From: JANRIC01 sp033765345
GTDB lineage: Bacteria; Bacteroidota; Bacteroidia; Cytophagales; Microscillaceae
Reading direction: 5' to 3'
Assembly (NCBI GenBank): GCA_033765345.1
Contig: JANRIC010000036.1
Location: 1-60,899, forward strand
Length of the DNA stretch: 60,899 nucleotides
In this document: positions 25,865 to 34,955 of the stretch, one piece after another
How the letters are laid out: each line of letters starts with the position of its first letter
How positions within the stretch are numbered: position 1 is the stretch's first letter
Notes under the pieces: generated by a model
Seen by the model: only the letters and a program-made list of their open reading frames with translations
Told to the model about the DNA's origin: nothing
Database searches by the model: none
Made by a program: the position numbers and the translations under genes

Positions 25865-26977
25865 TCAATTTTTTTCTTTAAAAACCACTACTTTACTGGT
25901 TTTAGCAGATTTTACAGCTGCTTCTAAGATCTCGACTACGATCATATTATTCTCCAATGAAGAAAGATCATAGGGTTCTAAAGTAATTTCCTGATTCACC
26001 AAAGCGGCTAACAAAGAAAAAGGATCATCCCAGGGCTTCGACAAAGAATTGGCTTTTAATGCTCTGGGGTGTTCTTCACCTTCAAGCCGGACACGCATAT
26101 CCTGCCCATTGTCAGCAAAAGCAAACCCTGTACTTCCATACACTTCTATGTCTTTTCGTGAAAAAGGCCAATTCCAGGAGGCCTGTAAAATTGCCTGCGT
26201 TTTGGGATAAGTTATGAGGATGGTAGCCTCATCATCCACCTTGGGGTAGAGATGAGGTTTGATCTGCTGGGTGACAGCTTGCACGCTCAGAGGGCGTTGC
26301 CCTTTCAGAAGCCATGTGGTTAGGTTTGCCCCATAACAGCCAAAATCGATGATAGCTCCTCCCCCATTCCACTTGGGGTCACAGAGCCAATCCGTAAATT
26401 CAGGATTGCAGCCAATCTCAATGGGACCCTGATGCCCATCGTGAACGACAATTTTACGCAAATCGCCTAGTTTTTTATCTTTAACAGCCAGCTTTAAGAT
26501 TTCGTGGTTAGAGCCGTACCAGCTTGTTTCATAGTTGGTCAGCAGAAGAATTTTATGTTTTTTGGCAAGAGCCTCCATTTTTCGGGCATGATCCAAACTT
26601 ACAGCCAGGGGCTTTTCCACCATCACGTGAATACCCAATGGTGCACATTTTTCTACCACTTCCAAATGCCCAAAAATGGTATTAAACGCTGTGACGGCAT
26701 CCGGTTGGGTTTTGGAGAGCATTTCATCTATGCTAGTGTAGACAATATTCATGGAAAGACCGTGTTGTTTGGTATAGCGTTCGGCCAGGTTGCGGTTGGG
26801 TTCGGCGATGCCTACAATTTCAATATCTCCCTTTTTTTCTCTGCCTAGTATCCAATGCACGTGCGTATGCACCAAACCTACCACACCGATACGCACTGGT
26901 TTTTTTAGGAAATTTGCGTTTTGAGCAAACATATTCAAAGGAAAAATTAAAAGAAAAATTAGGAGATATTTATTCAT
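25865..26977 (-). CDS. Gfo/Idh/MocA-family oxidoreductase with Sec-type signal peptide
   Basis: A 370-residue NAD(P)-dependent oxidoreductase. The first 19 residues (MNKYLLIFLLIFPLNMFAQ) look like a Sec signal peptide. The Rossmann start VRIGVVGLVHTHVHW follows, with the acidic position IAEPNR near 58 and the catalytic-site lysine motif VEKPLAVSLDHA near 122. FGCYGANLTTWLL fits the C-terminal sheet domain. Family members oxidise or reduce sugars and polyols. A Sec-exported member is unusual because NAD(P) is cytoplasmic; the Tat-exported paralog at 13827 is the more typical case. It is convergent with GH43 and closes the carbohydrate locus. Confidence 0.85.
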   Translation of the reverse strand: MNKYLLIFLLIFPLNMFAQNANFLKKPVRIGVVGLVHTHVHWILGREKKGDIEIVGIAEPNRNLAERYTKQHGLSMNIVYTSIDEMLSKTQPDAVTAFNTIFGHLEVVEKCAPLGIHVMVEKPLAVSLDHARKMEALAKKHKILLLTNYETSWYGSNHEILKLAVKDKKLGDLRKIVVHDGHQGPIEIGCNPEFTDWLCDPKWNGGGAIIDFGCYGANLTTWLLKGQRPLSVQAVTQQIKPHLYPKVDDEATILITYPKTQAILQASWNWPFSRKDIEVYGSTGFAFADNGQDMRVRLEGEEHPRALKANSLSKPWDDPFSLLAALVNQEITLEPYDLSSLENNMIVVEILEAAVKSAKTSKVVVFKEKN

Positions 26978-26994
26978 ATATTTCTAGTATAAGT

Positions 26995-27019
26995 AGAAGC
27001 ATGGTTGAGCCATGCTTCT
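26995..27019 (-). terminator. Hairpin downstream of ettA
   Basis: A perfect 10-bp stem AGAAGCATGG/CCATGCTTCT with a 5-nt loop lies 13 nt after the ettA stop codon. It lacks a clear T-run on the minus strand. Confidence 0.5.
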
Positions 27020-27031
27020 AAGATTCAAAAC

Positions 27032-28702
27032 TTAGCTTTTTAACAAATTTTTATATTTAATTCTTGTAGGACCTTCTTCGCCGAGGCGTTTTTTGCGGTT
27101 TTCTTCATAAGAAGAATAGTTGCCCTCAAACCAATACACCTGCGAATTGCCCTCAAAAGCTAGGATATGTGTAGCCACACGGTCCAAAAACCAACGATCG
27201 TGCGAAATAATCACTGCACAACCTGCAAAGTTTTCAATCGCCTCTTCCAAAGCCCGTAAAGTATTGACATCCAGGTCATTAGTCGGCTCATCAAGCAAAA
27301 TCAAATTCCCGCCCTGCTTGAGAGCAATAGCAAGGTGAGCGCGGTTTCGTTCTCCACCGGAAAGGCTGCCCACTTTCTTTTGTTGGTCGGTACCACTAAA
27401 ATTAAATTTACTCACATAAGCCCGTGCATTGATTTCTCTGGTACCGACTTTGATGATTTCATTGCCATCGGTAATAGCTTCATACACAGTTTTATTAGGA
27501 TCCAAGTCATCGTGTTCTTGGTCTACATAAGCCAGGTGGACGGTTTCACCGACTTCAAAAGTACCAGAATCAGGTTTTTCTTTTCCAATGATAAGTTTAA
27601 ATAAAGTTGTTTTACCAGCACCGTTCGGTCCGATAATCCCAACAATACCAGCCGGAGGTAATGAAAAGGAAAGATTTTCAAATAACAACTTGTCACCGAA
27701 AGCCTTAGAAACGCCGTTTACTTCAATTACTTTATTCCCTAGTCTTGGTCCTGGCGGGATAAAAAGCTCCAACTTTTCTTCTTTTTGCTTTACTTCTTCA
27801 TTTAAAAGTCTATCATAGGCACTCAGACGAGCCTTAGATTTGGCGTGTCGAGCCTTAGGTGCCATTCTGACCCATTCCAACTCACGCAATAAAGTTTTTT
27901 GACGTTTAGATTCTTGTTTTTCTTCTTGTGCCAAGCGTTTTTGTTTCTGCTCCAGCCAAGAGGTATAGTTGCCTTTCCAAGGAATCCCTTCCCCTCTATC
28001 GAGTTCCAGAATCCAGCCTGCCACATTGTCCAAAAAGTAGCGGTCGTGTGTCACAGCAATTACCGTTCCTTTGTAATTTTGGAGATGTTGCTCGAGCCAA
28101 TGCACTGATTCGGCATCGAGGTGGTTGGTAGGTTCATCCAGAAGGAGTATATCTGGTTCGCGAAGCAAAAGACGACAAAGAGCCACACGTCTTTTTTCGC
28201 CTCCCGAAAGATTGCCGATCAGGGCATCTTGGGGGGGCGTTCGTAGGGCATCCATGGCTATTTCAAGCTTATTATCCAGATTCCAGGCATCGAGATGGTC
28301 TAATTTTTCTTGGATTTCACCTTGTTCTTGCAAGAGTTTGTCAAAATCGGCATCCGGTTCAGCAAAAAGTTGATTAATTTCCTCAAATCTATTCAGTAAA
28401 TTAACCGTCTCCTGAACGCCTTCTTCTACTACTTCACGAACCGTTTTAGTTTTATCTAATTCTGGCTCCTGCTCCAGGTATCCTACTGTATAACCTGAGG
28501 AAAATACAACTTCACCAAGAAAATCTTTATCTATTCCAGCAATAATTTTCAAAAGAGTAGATTTTCCTGAGCCGTTGAGACCAATTACCCCGATTTTTGC
28601 TCCGTAAAAAAAAGACAAATAAATATCCTTTAAAACTTGTTTTTTTGGCTGAAAAATTTTATTTACGCCTGCCATTGAAAAAATTACAGATTCATTGCTC
28701 AT
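27032..28702 (-). CDS. ettA: Energy-dependent translational throttle protein EttA (ABC-F ATPase)
   Basis: A soluble ABC-F protein of 556 residues with two ATP-binding cassettes and no membrane part. The Walker A motifs are GLNGSGKS and GPNGAGKT, the signatures LSGGEKRRVALCRLL and LSGGERNRAHLAIAL, and the Walker B motifs ILLLDEPTNHLDAES and LILLDEPTNDLDVNT. Length, the short arm in the first cassette and the QKRLAQEEKQESKRQKTL linker fit EttA. EttA binds the ribosomal E site and links translation initiation to energy state. It is a single-gene unit, divergent from the DUF349 gene. Confidence 0.92.
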   Translation of the reverse strand: MSNESVIFSMAGVNKIFQPKKQVLKDIYLSFFYGAKIGVIGLNGSGKSTLLKIIAGIDKDFLGEVVFSSGYTVGYLEQEPELDKTKTVREVVEEGVQETVNLLNRFEEINQLFAEPDADFDKLLQEQGEIQEKLDHLDAWNLDNKLEIAMDALRTPPQDALIGNLSGGEKRRVALCRLLLREPDILLLDEPTNHLDAESVHWLEQHLQNYKGTVIAVTHDRYFLDNVAGWILELDRGEGIPWKGNYTSWLEQKQKRLAQEEKQESKRQKTLLRELEWVRMAPKARHAKSKARLSAYDRLLNEEVKQKEEKLELFIPPGPRLGNKVIEVNGVSKAFGDKLLFENLSFSLPPAGIVGIIGPNGAGKTTLFKLIIGKEKPDSGTFEVGETVHLAYVDQEHDDLDPNKTVYEAITDGNEIIKVGTREINARAYVSKFNFSGTDQQKKVGSLSGGERNRAHLAIALKQGGNLILLDEPTNDLDVNTLRALEEAIENFAGCAVIISHDRWFLDRVATHILAFEGNSQVYWFEGNYSSYEENRKKRLGEEGPTRIKYKNLLKS

Positions 28703-28855
28703 ATTATCACTTTTTTATATATTCACAAATATCATAAATATAAGATAAAATAAGCGTTTTTCGATAAGAATTCATTAAAATTGCATTTATACCTTACAAA
28801 AACTTGTATATAAGAAAAAAATAGCACAAAAAAAGCTAAATCGCTCATTGAAAAA

Positions 28856-30157
28856 ATGGAAATAACCACTAATGAACACGAATTCGGGTATGTTCGTGAA
28901 GAAAAAATTTATTTGAAAGGTTTTCTTGGGTTTCCCGACAGGCAAATCGGCCAAGTAAAAGAAACTCAGGAAGCTTCAATTAAATATTTTGAAGATCGTT
29001 TTCAAATAGCTAAGCAAAAAGTACTCGACCTGGAAAGACTCATTGAGGAAGCCCAAAACAAAGGCTCCTACCTGATGAAATTGGTACACATGCGTAAGTA
29101 CCTTTCAAATTTTGACGGTTTAGGAGACTACACAACGCTATTTGCCAAACTGGACGAACTGGAAAAAAAGCTCAGAACGCTGATTGCCGTAAATCGGGTA
29201 AAAAATCTGGAAATTAAAGAAGCCCTTTTAGTGGAAGCCCAACAGGCTTTCGATTTCGACAATATGAACGAAGGGGCTGACCATCTCAAAGAAGTGAAGC
29301 TCAAATGGATTAAAACCGGAGCTGTCATCAAAGAAAAACATGAAGAGATTGAAGCTCTATTTGTAAGAATCTGTGAAGATTTTTATGATATGAAAAAATC
29401 TCTCATCCGAGAAAGGTCACAATCAGCCAGAGACAATGCCCGCGCTTATCGGATCATTTTGCGTGAAGCAGAAGAAATTAAAAGTTCTGATGACTTTGAA
29501 GCTTCTTTTGAAAAATTCAAAACCCTTCAGCAAAACTGGAAAAAAGCTGGTAAAATCCCTCACCGAAAGGCTGTACAACTTTGGGAAAAGTTCAAAGAAA
29601 CCAACGATTATTTCTTTAACCGATATAAAAAATACAAATCGTATAAAGAAATACACCCTGAAATGACCGCTCAGGAAATTAGGGGCAAATATCAGAAAGA
29701 ATTAATGGAGGAAGCGGAATCTTTGGTGGATTATGATGGTTTTCCCAATACCGAACGGGCAAAAGAGCTGCTCATGGAATGGAAAAAACTCAGCGGTACA
29801 TTTAGATTTCTTGAAAAAGGAGAAAGATTCAGGATTGCTTGTGACAAAATCTTTGAATTGAGTTACCTGATGCGAGTAGTCACCCGAAAATATCCAAATA
29901 TTGATACCAAACCCATGTTGGATAAGCTGAGAATCAAAACTAGTTTCATGCGAGAGCTCATCCGTAGGGAAGAAAACGAACTCGGACTTACTGAAAGCAA
30001 GATGATTCGCATGGGTAAGAAAAAAATGCCGCCAATGGCTCAAAATAAAGCATTTAAAACTATGCAAAACAACTTTAATATTCAAAAACGAAAAATTAAA
30101 GTCAAAAAGGAAATACTTGATCACATGGATAATGAGTTGAATAAGTTAAGAAAATAA
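28856..30157 (+). CDS. DUF349-repeat protein
   Basis: A highly charged, almost wholly helical protein of 433 residues with repeats of the DUF349 type. Each repeat is about 70 residues with a central W-K pattern, for example LKEVKLKWIKTGAV near 145, FKTLQQNWKKAGKIPHRKA near 225 and LLMEWKKLSGTFRF near 305, with FVRICEDFYDMKK and FKETNDYFFNRYK as linking helices. No signal peptide is present. DUF349 proteins are widespread in Bacteroidota and their function is not settled. It is divergent from ettA and upstream of the small DUF2795 gene on the same strand. Confidence 0.85.
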   Translation: MEITTNEHEFGYVREEKIYLKGFLGFPDRQIGQVKETQEASIKYFEDRFQIAKQKVLDLERLIEEAQNKGSYLMKLVHMRKYLSNFDGLGDYTTLFAKLDELEKKLRTLIAVNRVKNLEIKEALLVEAQQAFDFDNMNEGADHLKEVKLKWIKTGAVIKEKHEEIEALFVRICEDFYDMKKSLIRERSQSARDNARAYRIILREAEEIKSSDDFEASFEKFKTLQQNWKKAGKIPHRKAVQLWEKFKETNDYFFNRYKKYKSYKEIHPEMTAQEIRGKYQKELMEEAESLVDYDGFPNTERAKELLMEWKKLSGTFRFLEKGERFRIACDKIFELSYLMRVVTRKYPNIDTKPMLDKLRIKTSFMRELIRREENELGLTESKMIRMGKKKMPPMAQNKAFKTMQNNFNIQKRKIKVKKEILDHMDNELNKLRK

Positions 30158-30250
30158 TTAACAAATTCTTAAACATTTTTCTGTATTCACGTTTATTACG
30201 ATTAAAAAACCTGAAATAATTATTCACAAAATTTTTATAGCGTTAACATT

Positions 30251-30472
30251 ATGTATTGGACACTTGAATTAGCTTCTTATTTAGAGGATGCTCCCTGGCC
30301 CGCTACCAAAGAGGAGCTGATTGATTTCGCTGAAAGATCAGGAGCTCCCCTTGAGCTCCGTGAAAACCTACAACATCTTGAGGACGACGGTCAGCCTTAT
30401 GAAAGTATCGAGGAAATTTGGCCAGATTATCCCACCAAGGATGACTTTCTTTTTAATGAAGATGAGTACTAA
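30251..30472 (+). CDS. DUF2795 small acidic protein
   Basis: An acidic protein of 73 residues. The pattern MYWTLELASYLEDAPWPATK, with LIDFAERSGAPLELRENLQ and IEEIWPDYPTKDDFLFNED, is typical of the DUF2795 family conserved across Bacteroidota. In many genomes it lies near housekeeping genes, as here. The role is unknown. The start ATG at 30251 is the only one that preserves the full conserved N-terminus. A terminator follows at 30524. Confidence 0.85.
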   Translation: MYWTLELASYLEDAPWPATKEELIDFAERSGAPLELRENLQHLEDDGQPYESIEEIWPDYPTKDDFLFNEDEY

Positions 30473-30523
30473 GTCTTTATAAAACTTAGCTGTTCTCGAT
30501 TTTGCGCGTAGTTCTAGAAACAA

Positions 30524-30558
30524 CCATCACCCGATTTCGGATCGAGTGGTGGTAAAGT
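30524..30558. terminator. Bidirectional terminator between the DUF2795 gene and ispD
   Basis: A 12-bp stem CCATCACCCGAT/ATCGAGTGGTGG with two G-T pairs and a TTCGG-type loop, followed by T-rich sequence. It lies between convergent genes. Confidence 0.65.
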
Positions 30559-30561
30559 TTT

Positions 30562-31239
30562 TTACATATTTTCTTGAAGGAGAAAAGCCTTTGCTATGAG
30601 GAGGTCTTCGGGCGTGGTGATTTTTATGTTTCGATAATCTCCTTCTATCAAATGGATGTGTAGCCCGTTGTTTTCGGCAACACCAGCATCATCCGTAAAT
30701 AGCTCTATATTTTTTTGTTGGTAGGCTTCTTGAATCAGTGGCGTTTTAAAGGTTTGAGGCGTCTGAATCAGGCGATAATCAGCACGGTTTCTTGAAACAT
30801 TCCGGTCTCCCTTGATTTCACGAATAGAATCCTTAGGATTAACCGCTACAATAGCATTTCCCTTTTCTTGGGCTATGTCAAAACTTTTTTGGATGATTTC
30901 CGGGCGGATAAAAGGGCGAACTCCATCGTGAATAGCCACCAAACTATTTTCTTCCTTGATCTGAGCAAGTCCGTTTTTGACCGATTCTACCCTAGTGTTC
31001 CCTCCATATACAATTTGCACCTGAATTTTGAAGTTATATGCTGCTACCAATTCATTCCAGGTACCAATTTCATTTTCTGGCAGTACCAAGATAATTTCCA
31101 AAGGTTCGTTCAAGCGGGTAAACTGAAAAATGGTATGCATCAAAATGGGGTAGTTTCCTATTTTGATAAACTGTTTGGGCAAAGAATGATTCATTCTCGT
31201 GCCACTACCTCCTGCTACGATAAGGGAATATTTTTTCAT
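30562..31239 (-). CDS. ispD: 2-C-methyl-D-erythritol 4-phosphate cytidylyltransferase
   Basis: IspD of the MEP isoprenoid pathway, which joins CTP and methylerythritol phosphate to give CDP-ME. The protein has 225 residues, the normal length. The nucleotide-binding loop VAGGSGTRM opens the protein, followed by LPKQFIKIG, the conserved HDGVRPFI near 103, and TDDAGVAENNG near 183. NIKITTPEDLLIAKAFL closes it, as in the family. It lies 48 bp downstream of queA on the same strand and is probably co-transcribed with it. Confidence 0.93.
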   Translation of the reverse strand: MKKYSLIVAGGSGTRMNHSLPKQFIKIGNYPILMHTIFQFTRLNEPLEIILVLPENEIGTWNELVAAYNFKIQVQIVYGGNTRVESVKNGLAQIKEENSLVAIHDGVRPFIRPEIIQKSFDIAQEKGNAIVAVNPKDSIREIKGDRNVSRNRADYRLIQTPQTFKTPLIQEAYQQKNIELFTDDAGVAENNGLHIHLIEGDYRNIKITTPEDLLIAKAFLLQENM

Positions 31240-31286
31240 GAATTAAAGAAGGCATCCGGCAGAGGTCATGCCCTGCCGAATATATT

Positions 31287-32339
31287 TTATAGAATCAACA
31301 TGGCATCTCCATAGCTAAAAAAGCGATATTTTTCTTTGATAGCCACTTCATAAGCATGCATCACCAGATCATAACCGCCAAAAGTACAGGTTGTCATCAA
31401 TAAAGTCGACTCCGGTAAATGAAAATTTGTGATGAGCGAATTCGGAATTTTAAACTCATAAGGAGCAAAGATAAACTTATCCGTCCAGCCAGAATTAGGC
31501 TTCAGCATTCCATTGGCTGATACCGATGATTCCAGGGCTTTGAGGGTCGTAGTACCAACGGAACACACTTTATTCTTATTCGTCAGTGCCGTATTTACCA
31601 TTTGTGCAGTGGCAGTAGAGACTTCAAAATTTTCAGAATCGGCTTTGTGTTTGGTCAAATCTTCCACATCTACACTGCGGAAAGTCCCTAGACCGATATG
31701 CAGGGTAATAGGCAATACACTTACTCCCTGAAGCTCGAGTCTTTTCACGAGTTGTTTGGTAAAGTGTAATCCTGCGGTTGGAGCTGCTACTGCGCCGATA
31801 TGTTTGGCAAAAATGGTTTGAAACCGCTCCCTGTCTTCTGGTTCGGTTTTGCGAAGTGCGTGAATGTTTTTTGGGAGAGGAGTTTCGCCGAGTTCGTCAA
31901 TAAGTTTGTAAAATTCCTCATCGCCTTTATCAAATAGGAATCGGATAGTTCGCCCTCGAGAAGTAGTATTATCGATCACTTCAGCTACCAATTCACCTCC
32001 TCCAAAAAAGAGTTTATTGCCTACGCGAATTTTTCGGGCGGGGTCTACCAGCACATCCCAAAGGTGTTGTTCTTCGTTGAGTTCGCGCAGGAGAAAAACT
32101 TCAATTTTAGCACCGGTTTTTTCCTTACTGCCGTATAATCTTGCCGGAAACACCTTCGTATCATTCACGATGAGGATATCTCCATCCCCAAAATACTCTG
32201 TCAAATCACGAAATATTTTGTGCTCAATTTTCCCAGTATCCCGATGTACTACCATCAATCTCGCATCATCCCGGTTTGGTGCCGGATACAGGGCTATTAA
32301 ACTATCGGGAAGCTCAAATCTAAACTCTGATAGCTTCAT
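31287..32339 (-). CDS. queA: S-adenosylmethionine:tRNA ribosyltransferase-isomerase
   Basis: QueA makes epoxyqueuosine in tRNA anticodons by transferring and isomerising the ribosyl group of SAM. The 350-residue length is typical. Conserved segments are LIALYPAPNRDDARLMVV near residue 16, ILIVNDTKVFPARLYG near 53, AAPTAGLHFT near 185, HIGLGTFRSV near 213 and NFHLPESTLLMT near 306. It is followed by ispD. A candidate TAACTTTG promoter box lies about 38 bp upstream. Confidence 0.95.
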   Translation of the reverse strand: MKLSEFRFELPDSLIALYPAPNRDDARLMVVHRDTGKIEHKIFRDLTEYFGDGDILIVNDTKVFPARLYGSKEKTGAKIEVFLLRELNEEQHLWDVLVDPARKIRVGNKLFFGGGELVAEVIDNTTSRGRTIRFLFDKGDEEFYKLIDELGETPLPKNIHALRKTEPEDRERFQTIFAKHIGAVAAPTAGLHFTKQLVKRLELQGVSVLPITLHIGLGTFRSVDVEDLTKHKADSENFEVSTATAQMVNTALTNKNKVCSVGTTTLKALESSVSANGMLKPNSGWTDKFIFAPYEFKIPNSLITNFHLPESTLLMTTCTFGGYDLVMHAYEVAIKEKYRFFSYGDAMLIL

Positions 32340-32376
32340 AAATATGATCTAGTATATAGAATTTTTTAACAGGATG

Positions 32377-32384
32377 CAAAGTTA
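32377..32384 (-). promoter_or_regulatory. Candidate -7 box (TAACTTTG) for queA-ispD
   Basis: On the minus strand the box reads TAACTTTG followed by CATCC, a good TAnnTTTG match 38 bp before queA. The -33 element is not clear. Confidence 0.5.
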
Positions 32385-32421
32385 CAGAATTGTTCTAAAA
32401 TATACTTATATTTACAAGTGC

Positions 32422-32429
32422 TAAGTTTG
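32422..32429 (+). promoter_or_regulatory. Candidate -7 box (TAAGTTTG) for the FtsX-type permease gene
   Basis: TAAGTTTG followed by CA fits TAnnTTTG. It lies about 167 bp upstream of the permease ATG, without a clear TTTG at -33. Confidence 0.38.
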
Positions 32430-32595
32430 CATTTTTATTTTTTACGCTCAGATAAATCTTTTATCATTTAGGAATGAATTTTACTAAGATGAGTACAAGT
32501 TGTTTATTGTGTAAGCTCTAATAAAAAACCTAAAAAAACTGTAATAAAATTAATCTTTAGAAGACCGATAAGAGGAACAGCATAAACCATATACG

Positions 32596-33846
32596 ATGAA
32601 ATTTTTACGACTCATCTGGGAAAGTTTTTTATTTGCACTCAAAGCGCTTCGTTCCAATTTATTAAGAACTACGCTTTCATTGGCGGGCGTATCTGTGGGT
32701 ATTTTTGCGATCATCAGCGTGTTTACGATGGTAGATTCTCTGGAAAGAACCATTCGGAAAGATATGTCTTTTATAGGAAGTGATGTGATGTATGTCCAAA
32801 AATTTCCCTGGGGGTTTGGAGGAGGTGAGTATCCCTGGTGGAAATATTTTCAGCGTAAACCCAATACAATCAGTGATTTTAAATTTCTCAAAAAAAATCT
32901 AAAAAATGCCCAGGGAGTTTGTTTGATGGCTTTTCGGGGTAATATCACTGCCAAACACAGCAACAATAGTATGCAGGGTTTGCTTTTGATGGGTACTTCT
33001 TATGATTTGAATATCGTGCGTGATGTGATCATTGATCAAGGCAGGTACTTTACTTTACAAGAAGTTGAAAGTGCACGAGATGTAGCCGTTATTGGAGCCG
33101 AGATCGCCGAAGTACTTTTTCCGAATCGTTATGCCATTGGCAAAAACATCTCCATCAGAGGTTTAAAATATACTATCATTGGTGTTATGGAAAAAGAAGG
33201 GAAAACACTTTTTGGAGATAACCCCAATGACACCCGAATCATTGTGCCTTATGGTTCTTTTAGCAAGCTGTTTCTGTTGGGGCGCAAAGGCATAGAGCCC
33301 TCTATCGCTGTAAAAGGCTTCCCCGAAGATGAAGGACTCAATGAACTGGAAGGCGAGATCAAAGGGCTTTTAAGACCTAAACGCGGACTGAGACCTACGC
33401 AGGAAGATGATTTTGCACTAAATCGTACCCAATCATTTAGCGATGCCATTACATCCTTATTTGCAGTGATTAGTTTCGCAGGAAGTATCATTGGGGGTTT
33501 CTCTATTTTGGTTGGCGGTTTTGGGATTGCTAATATTATGTTTGTATCTGTCAAAGAAAGAACCAACCTCATTGGGATCCAAAAATCACTGGGAGCTAGG
33601 AATTACTTTATTTTATTTCAATTCCTTTTCGAGTCTATTTTCTTGAGTTTGATTGGAGGTTTGGTGGGTTTAGGCTTGGTATATCTGATTACTTTTATTC
33701 CTTTGGGCAGCCTTGAACTCATTTTGACTTTCAAAAATAGTTTGATCGGTTTGATCATTGCTTCTTGTATTGGGGTGCTTTTTGGGATAATCCCGGCTTA
33801 TGTCGCTGCCCGCATGAATCCCGTAGAGGCAATCAGGCAAGGGTAG
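32596..33846 (+). CDS. MacB/FtsX-type ABC transporter permease
   Basis: An inner-membrane permease of the MacB/FtsX type, 416 residues. An N-terminal helix (LRTTLSLAGVSVGIFAIISV) is followed by a periplasmic MacB core domain of about 220 residues (RDVAVIGAEIAEVLFPNR, IGKNISIRGLKYTIIGVMEK). Three C-terminal helices start near residue 290 (FAGSIIGGFSILVGGFGIAN). The motif KERTNLIGIQKSLGARNYFI near 318 is the conserved coupling region. Such permeases work with a LolD/MacB-type ATPase, which is not encoded nearby. It is a single gene, convergent with the phosphotriesterase-like gene. The substrate is unknown. Confidence 0.88.
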   Translation: MKFLRLIWESFLFALKALRSNLLRTTLSLAGVSVGIFAIISVFTMVDSLERTIRKDMSFIGSDVMYVQKFPWGFGGGEYPWWKYFQRKPNTISDFKFLKKNLKNAQGVCLMAFRGNITAKHSNNSMQGLLLMGTSYDLNIVRDVIIDQGRYFTLQEVESARDVAVIGAEIAEVLFPNRYAIGKNISIRGLKYTIIGVMEKEGKTLFGDNPNDTRIIVPYGSFSKLFLLGRKGIEPSIAVKGFPEDEGLNELEGEIKGLLRPKRGLRPTQEDDFALNRTQSFSDAITSLFAVISFAGSIIGGFSILVGGFGIANIMFVSVKERTNLIGIQKSLGARNYFILFQFLFESIFLSLIGGLVGLGLVYLITFIPLGSLELILTFKNSLIGLIIASCIGVLFGIIPAYVAARMNPVEAIRQG

Positions 33847-33891
33847 AATGCCCAAGCCTATGATTGTTGATGCAAGTCAAGCCTCATAAAA

Positions 33892-34899
33892 TTAGTTTTT
33901 TAAGCTTCGGATTTTAACTGTAAAAGCCTTTTGCGGATTTAAAACCAATAATTGCTGAATTTCTTCTTCAGTAAAGCCGTTTTCTTTCATCAAAGGGATT
34001 AATTCGGTAAAAATAGCTGTATAAGGAGTAAACTGACCGCCATTTTCTTCGCCAGGGCGATACCAACCAGCATCGTGCGAGATCAGGACTTTGTGCAAAA
34101 GTTGGTGATTTTTCAGGTTTTTAATCATTTCAAAATGTTGTTGGGTGCTGTTGTAGCCCAATCCATCCAAACTGATCCAAACGCCTTTTTGAGCTGCTTG
34201 TACGTGTTTTTGCAGGTCTTTTTCTGCTTGTGCGTGTACCCAGATCAAGGCTTCGGGAGAAACTCCTTCACTTTTCAAAATTTCAATTTCTTGGAAAAGC
34301 GGCAATGCCGGTCCCGTATGGCAGGCAATGCTGAGTCCAGTCTTAAGGTGGCAAAGTGCCGCTGCGCGTACTAGTTTGGCGTGCATTTCTGAAAGACTGT
34401 CACTATTTACACCAATTTTGATAAAGCCTGGGCGCACGTCCGTGTCTTCTATGCCGTTTTTAAATTCCTCGGTCCAGCGTTCAGCCAGTTGTGCGGCAGT
34501 CTCCGCAAAAGCGTGTGGGGGCAAATGCTGATTATCTCTGGCACCATAATAACCTGTATTGGTAATGATTCGGATTCCTGTTTTGAGAGAAAGCTCATAC
34601 AGAAGCATCGGGTCTCTGCCCAAAAAAGCGGGAGTACATTCAAAGATACTTTTTACGCCCAGCTTTTGGGCTTCCTGAAGATAAGGCAAAACTTTTTGCA
34701 TCACCTTTTTTTTATCCCAGCGATGATAACCCGTCTGATCAGCTCCGATAAAATCTACCAAAATATGCTCATGAATCAAAGTAGTGCCCAATTCGGAGGC
34801 GGGTATCGGGCCTTGAACTGTGAGAATAATGTCCTGCCCTTGAAGATTTTGTGAAAGAAGACCGATGATAAAAATACCAATTGATATTTTGGGTAGCAT
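33892..34899 (-). CDS. Phosphotriesterase-family metal hydrolase, exported
   Basis: A binuclear metal hydrolase of the phosphotriesterase (PTE/PHP) family. Visible ligands are HEH in TTLIHEHILVDF (first metal pair), the lysine expected to be carboxylated in GFIKIGVNSD, and His in IACHTGP, WVHAQ and the Asp in LISHDAGW. I start it at the ATG at 34899, which gives the signal peptide MLPKISIGIFIIGLLSQNLQG; a longer frame to 34950 adds an unlikely hydrophilic leader. Members act as lactonases, esterases or phosphotriesterases. It follows the Rieske oxygenase by 57 bp on the same strand and may share its transcript. Confidence 0.85.
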   Translation of the reverse strand: MLPKISIGIFIIGLLSQNLQGQDIILTVQGPIPASELGTTLIHEHILVDFIGADQTGYHRWDKKKVMQKVLPYLQEAQKLGVKSIFECTPAFLGRDPMLLYELSLKTGIRIITNTGYYGARDNQHLPPHAFAETAAQLAERWTEEFKNGIEDTDVRPGFIKIGVNSDSLSEMHAKLVRAAALCHLKTGLSIACHTGPALPLFQEIEILKSEGVSPEALIWVHAQAEKDLQKHVQAAQKGVWISLDGLGYNSTQQHFEMIKNLKNHQLLHKVLISHDAGWYRPGEENGGQFTPYTAIFTELIPLMKENGFTEEEIQQLLVLNPQKAFTVKIRSLKN

Positions 34900-34955
34900 G
34901 ATTTTATCTGAGGTTTTGATTGATTCAAATATACTGCATATTGCCTTCACTCAAG

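Noticed and set aside
13827..26977. A complete polysaccharide utilisation locus
   Set aside because: No SusC/SusD pair, hybrid two-component sensor or anti-sigma pair is present in the window, so I describe it only as a CAZyme locus.
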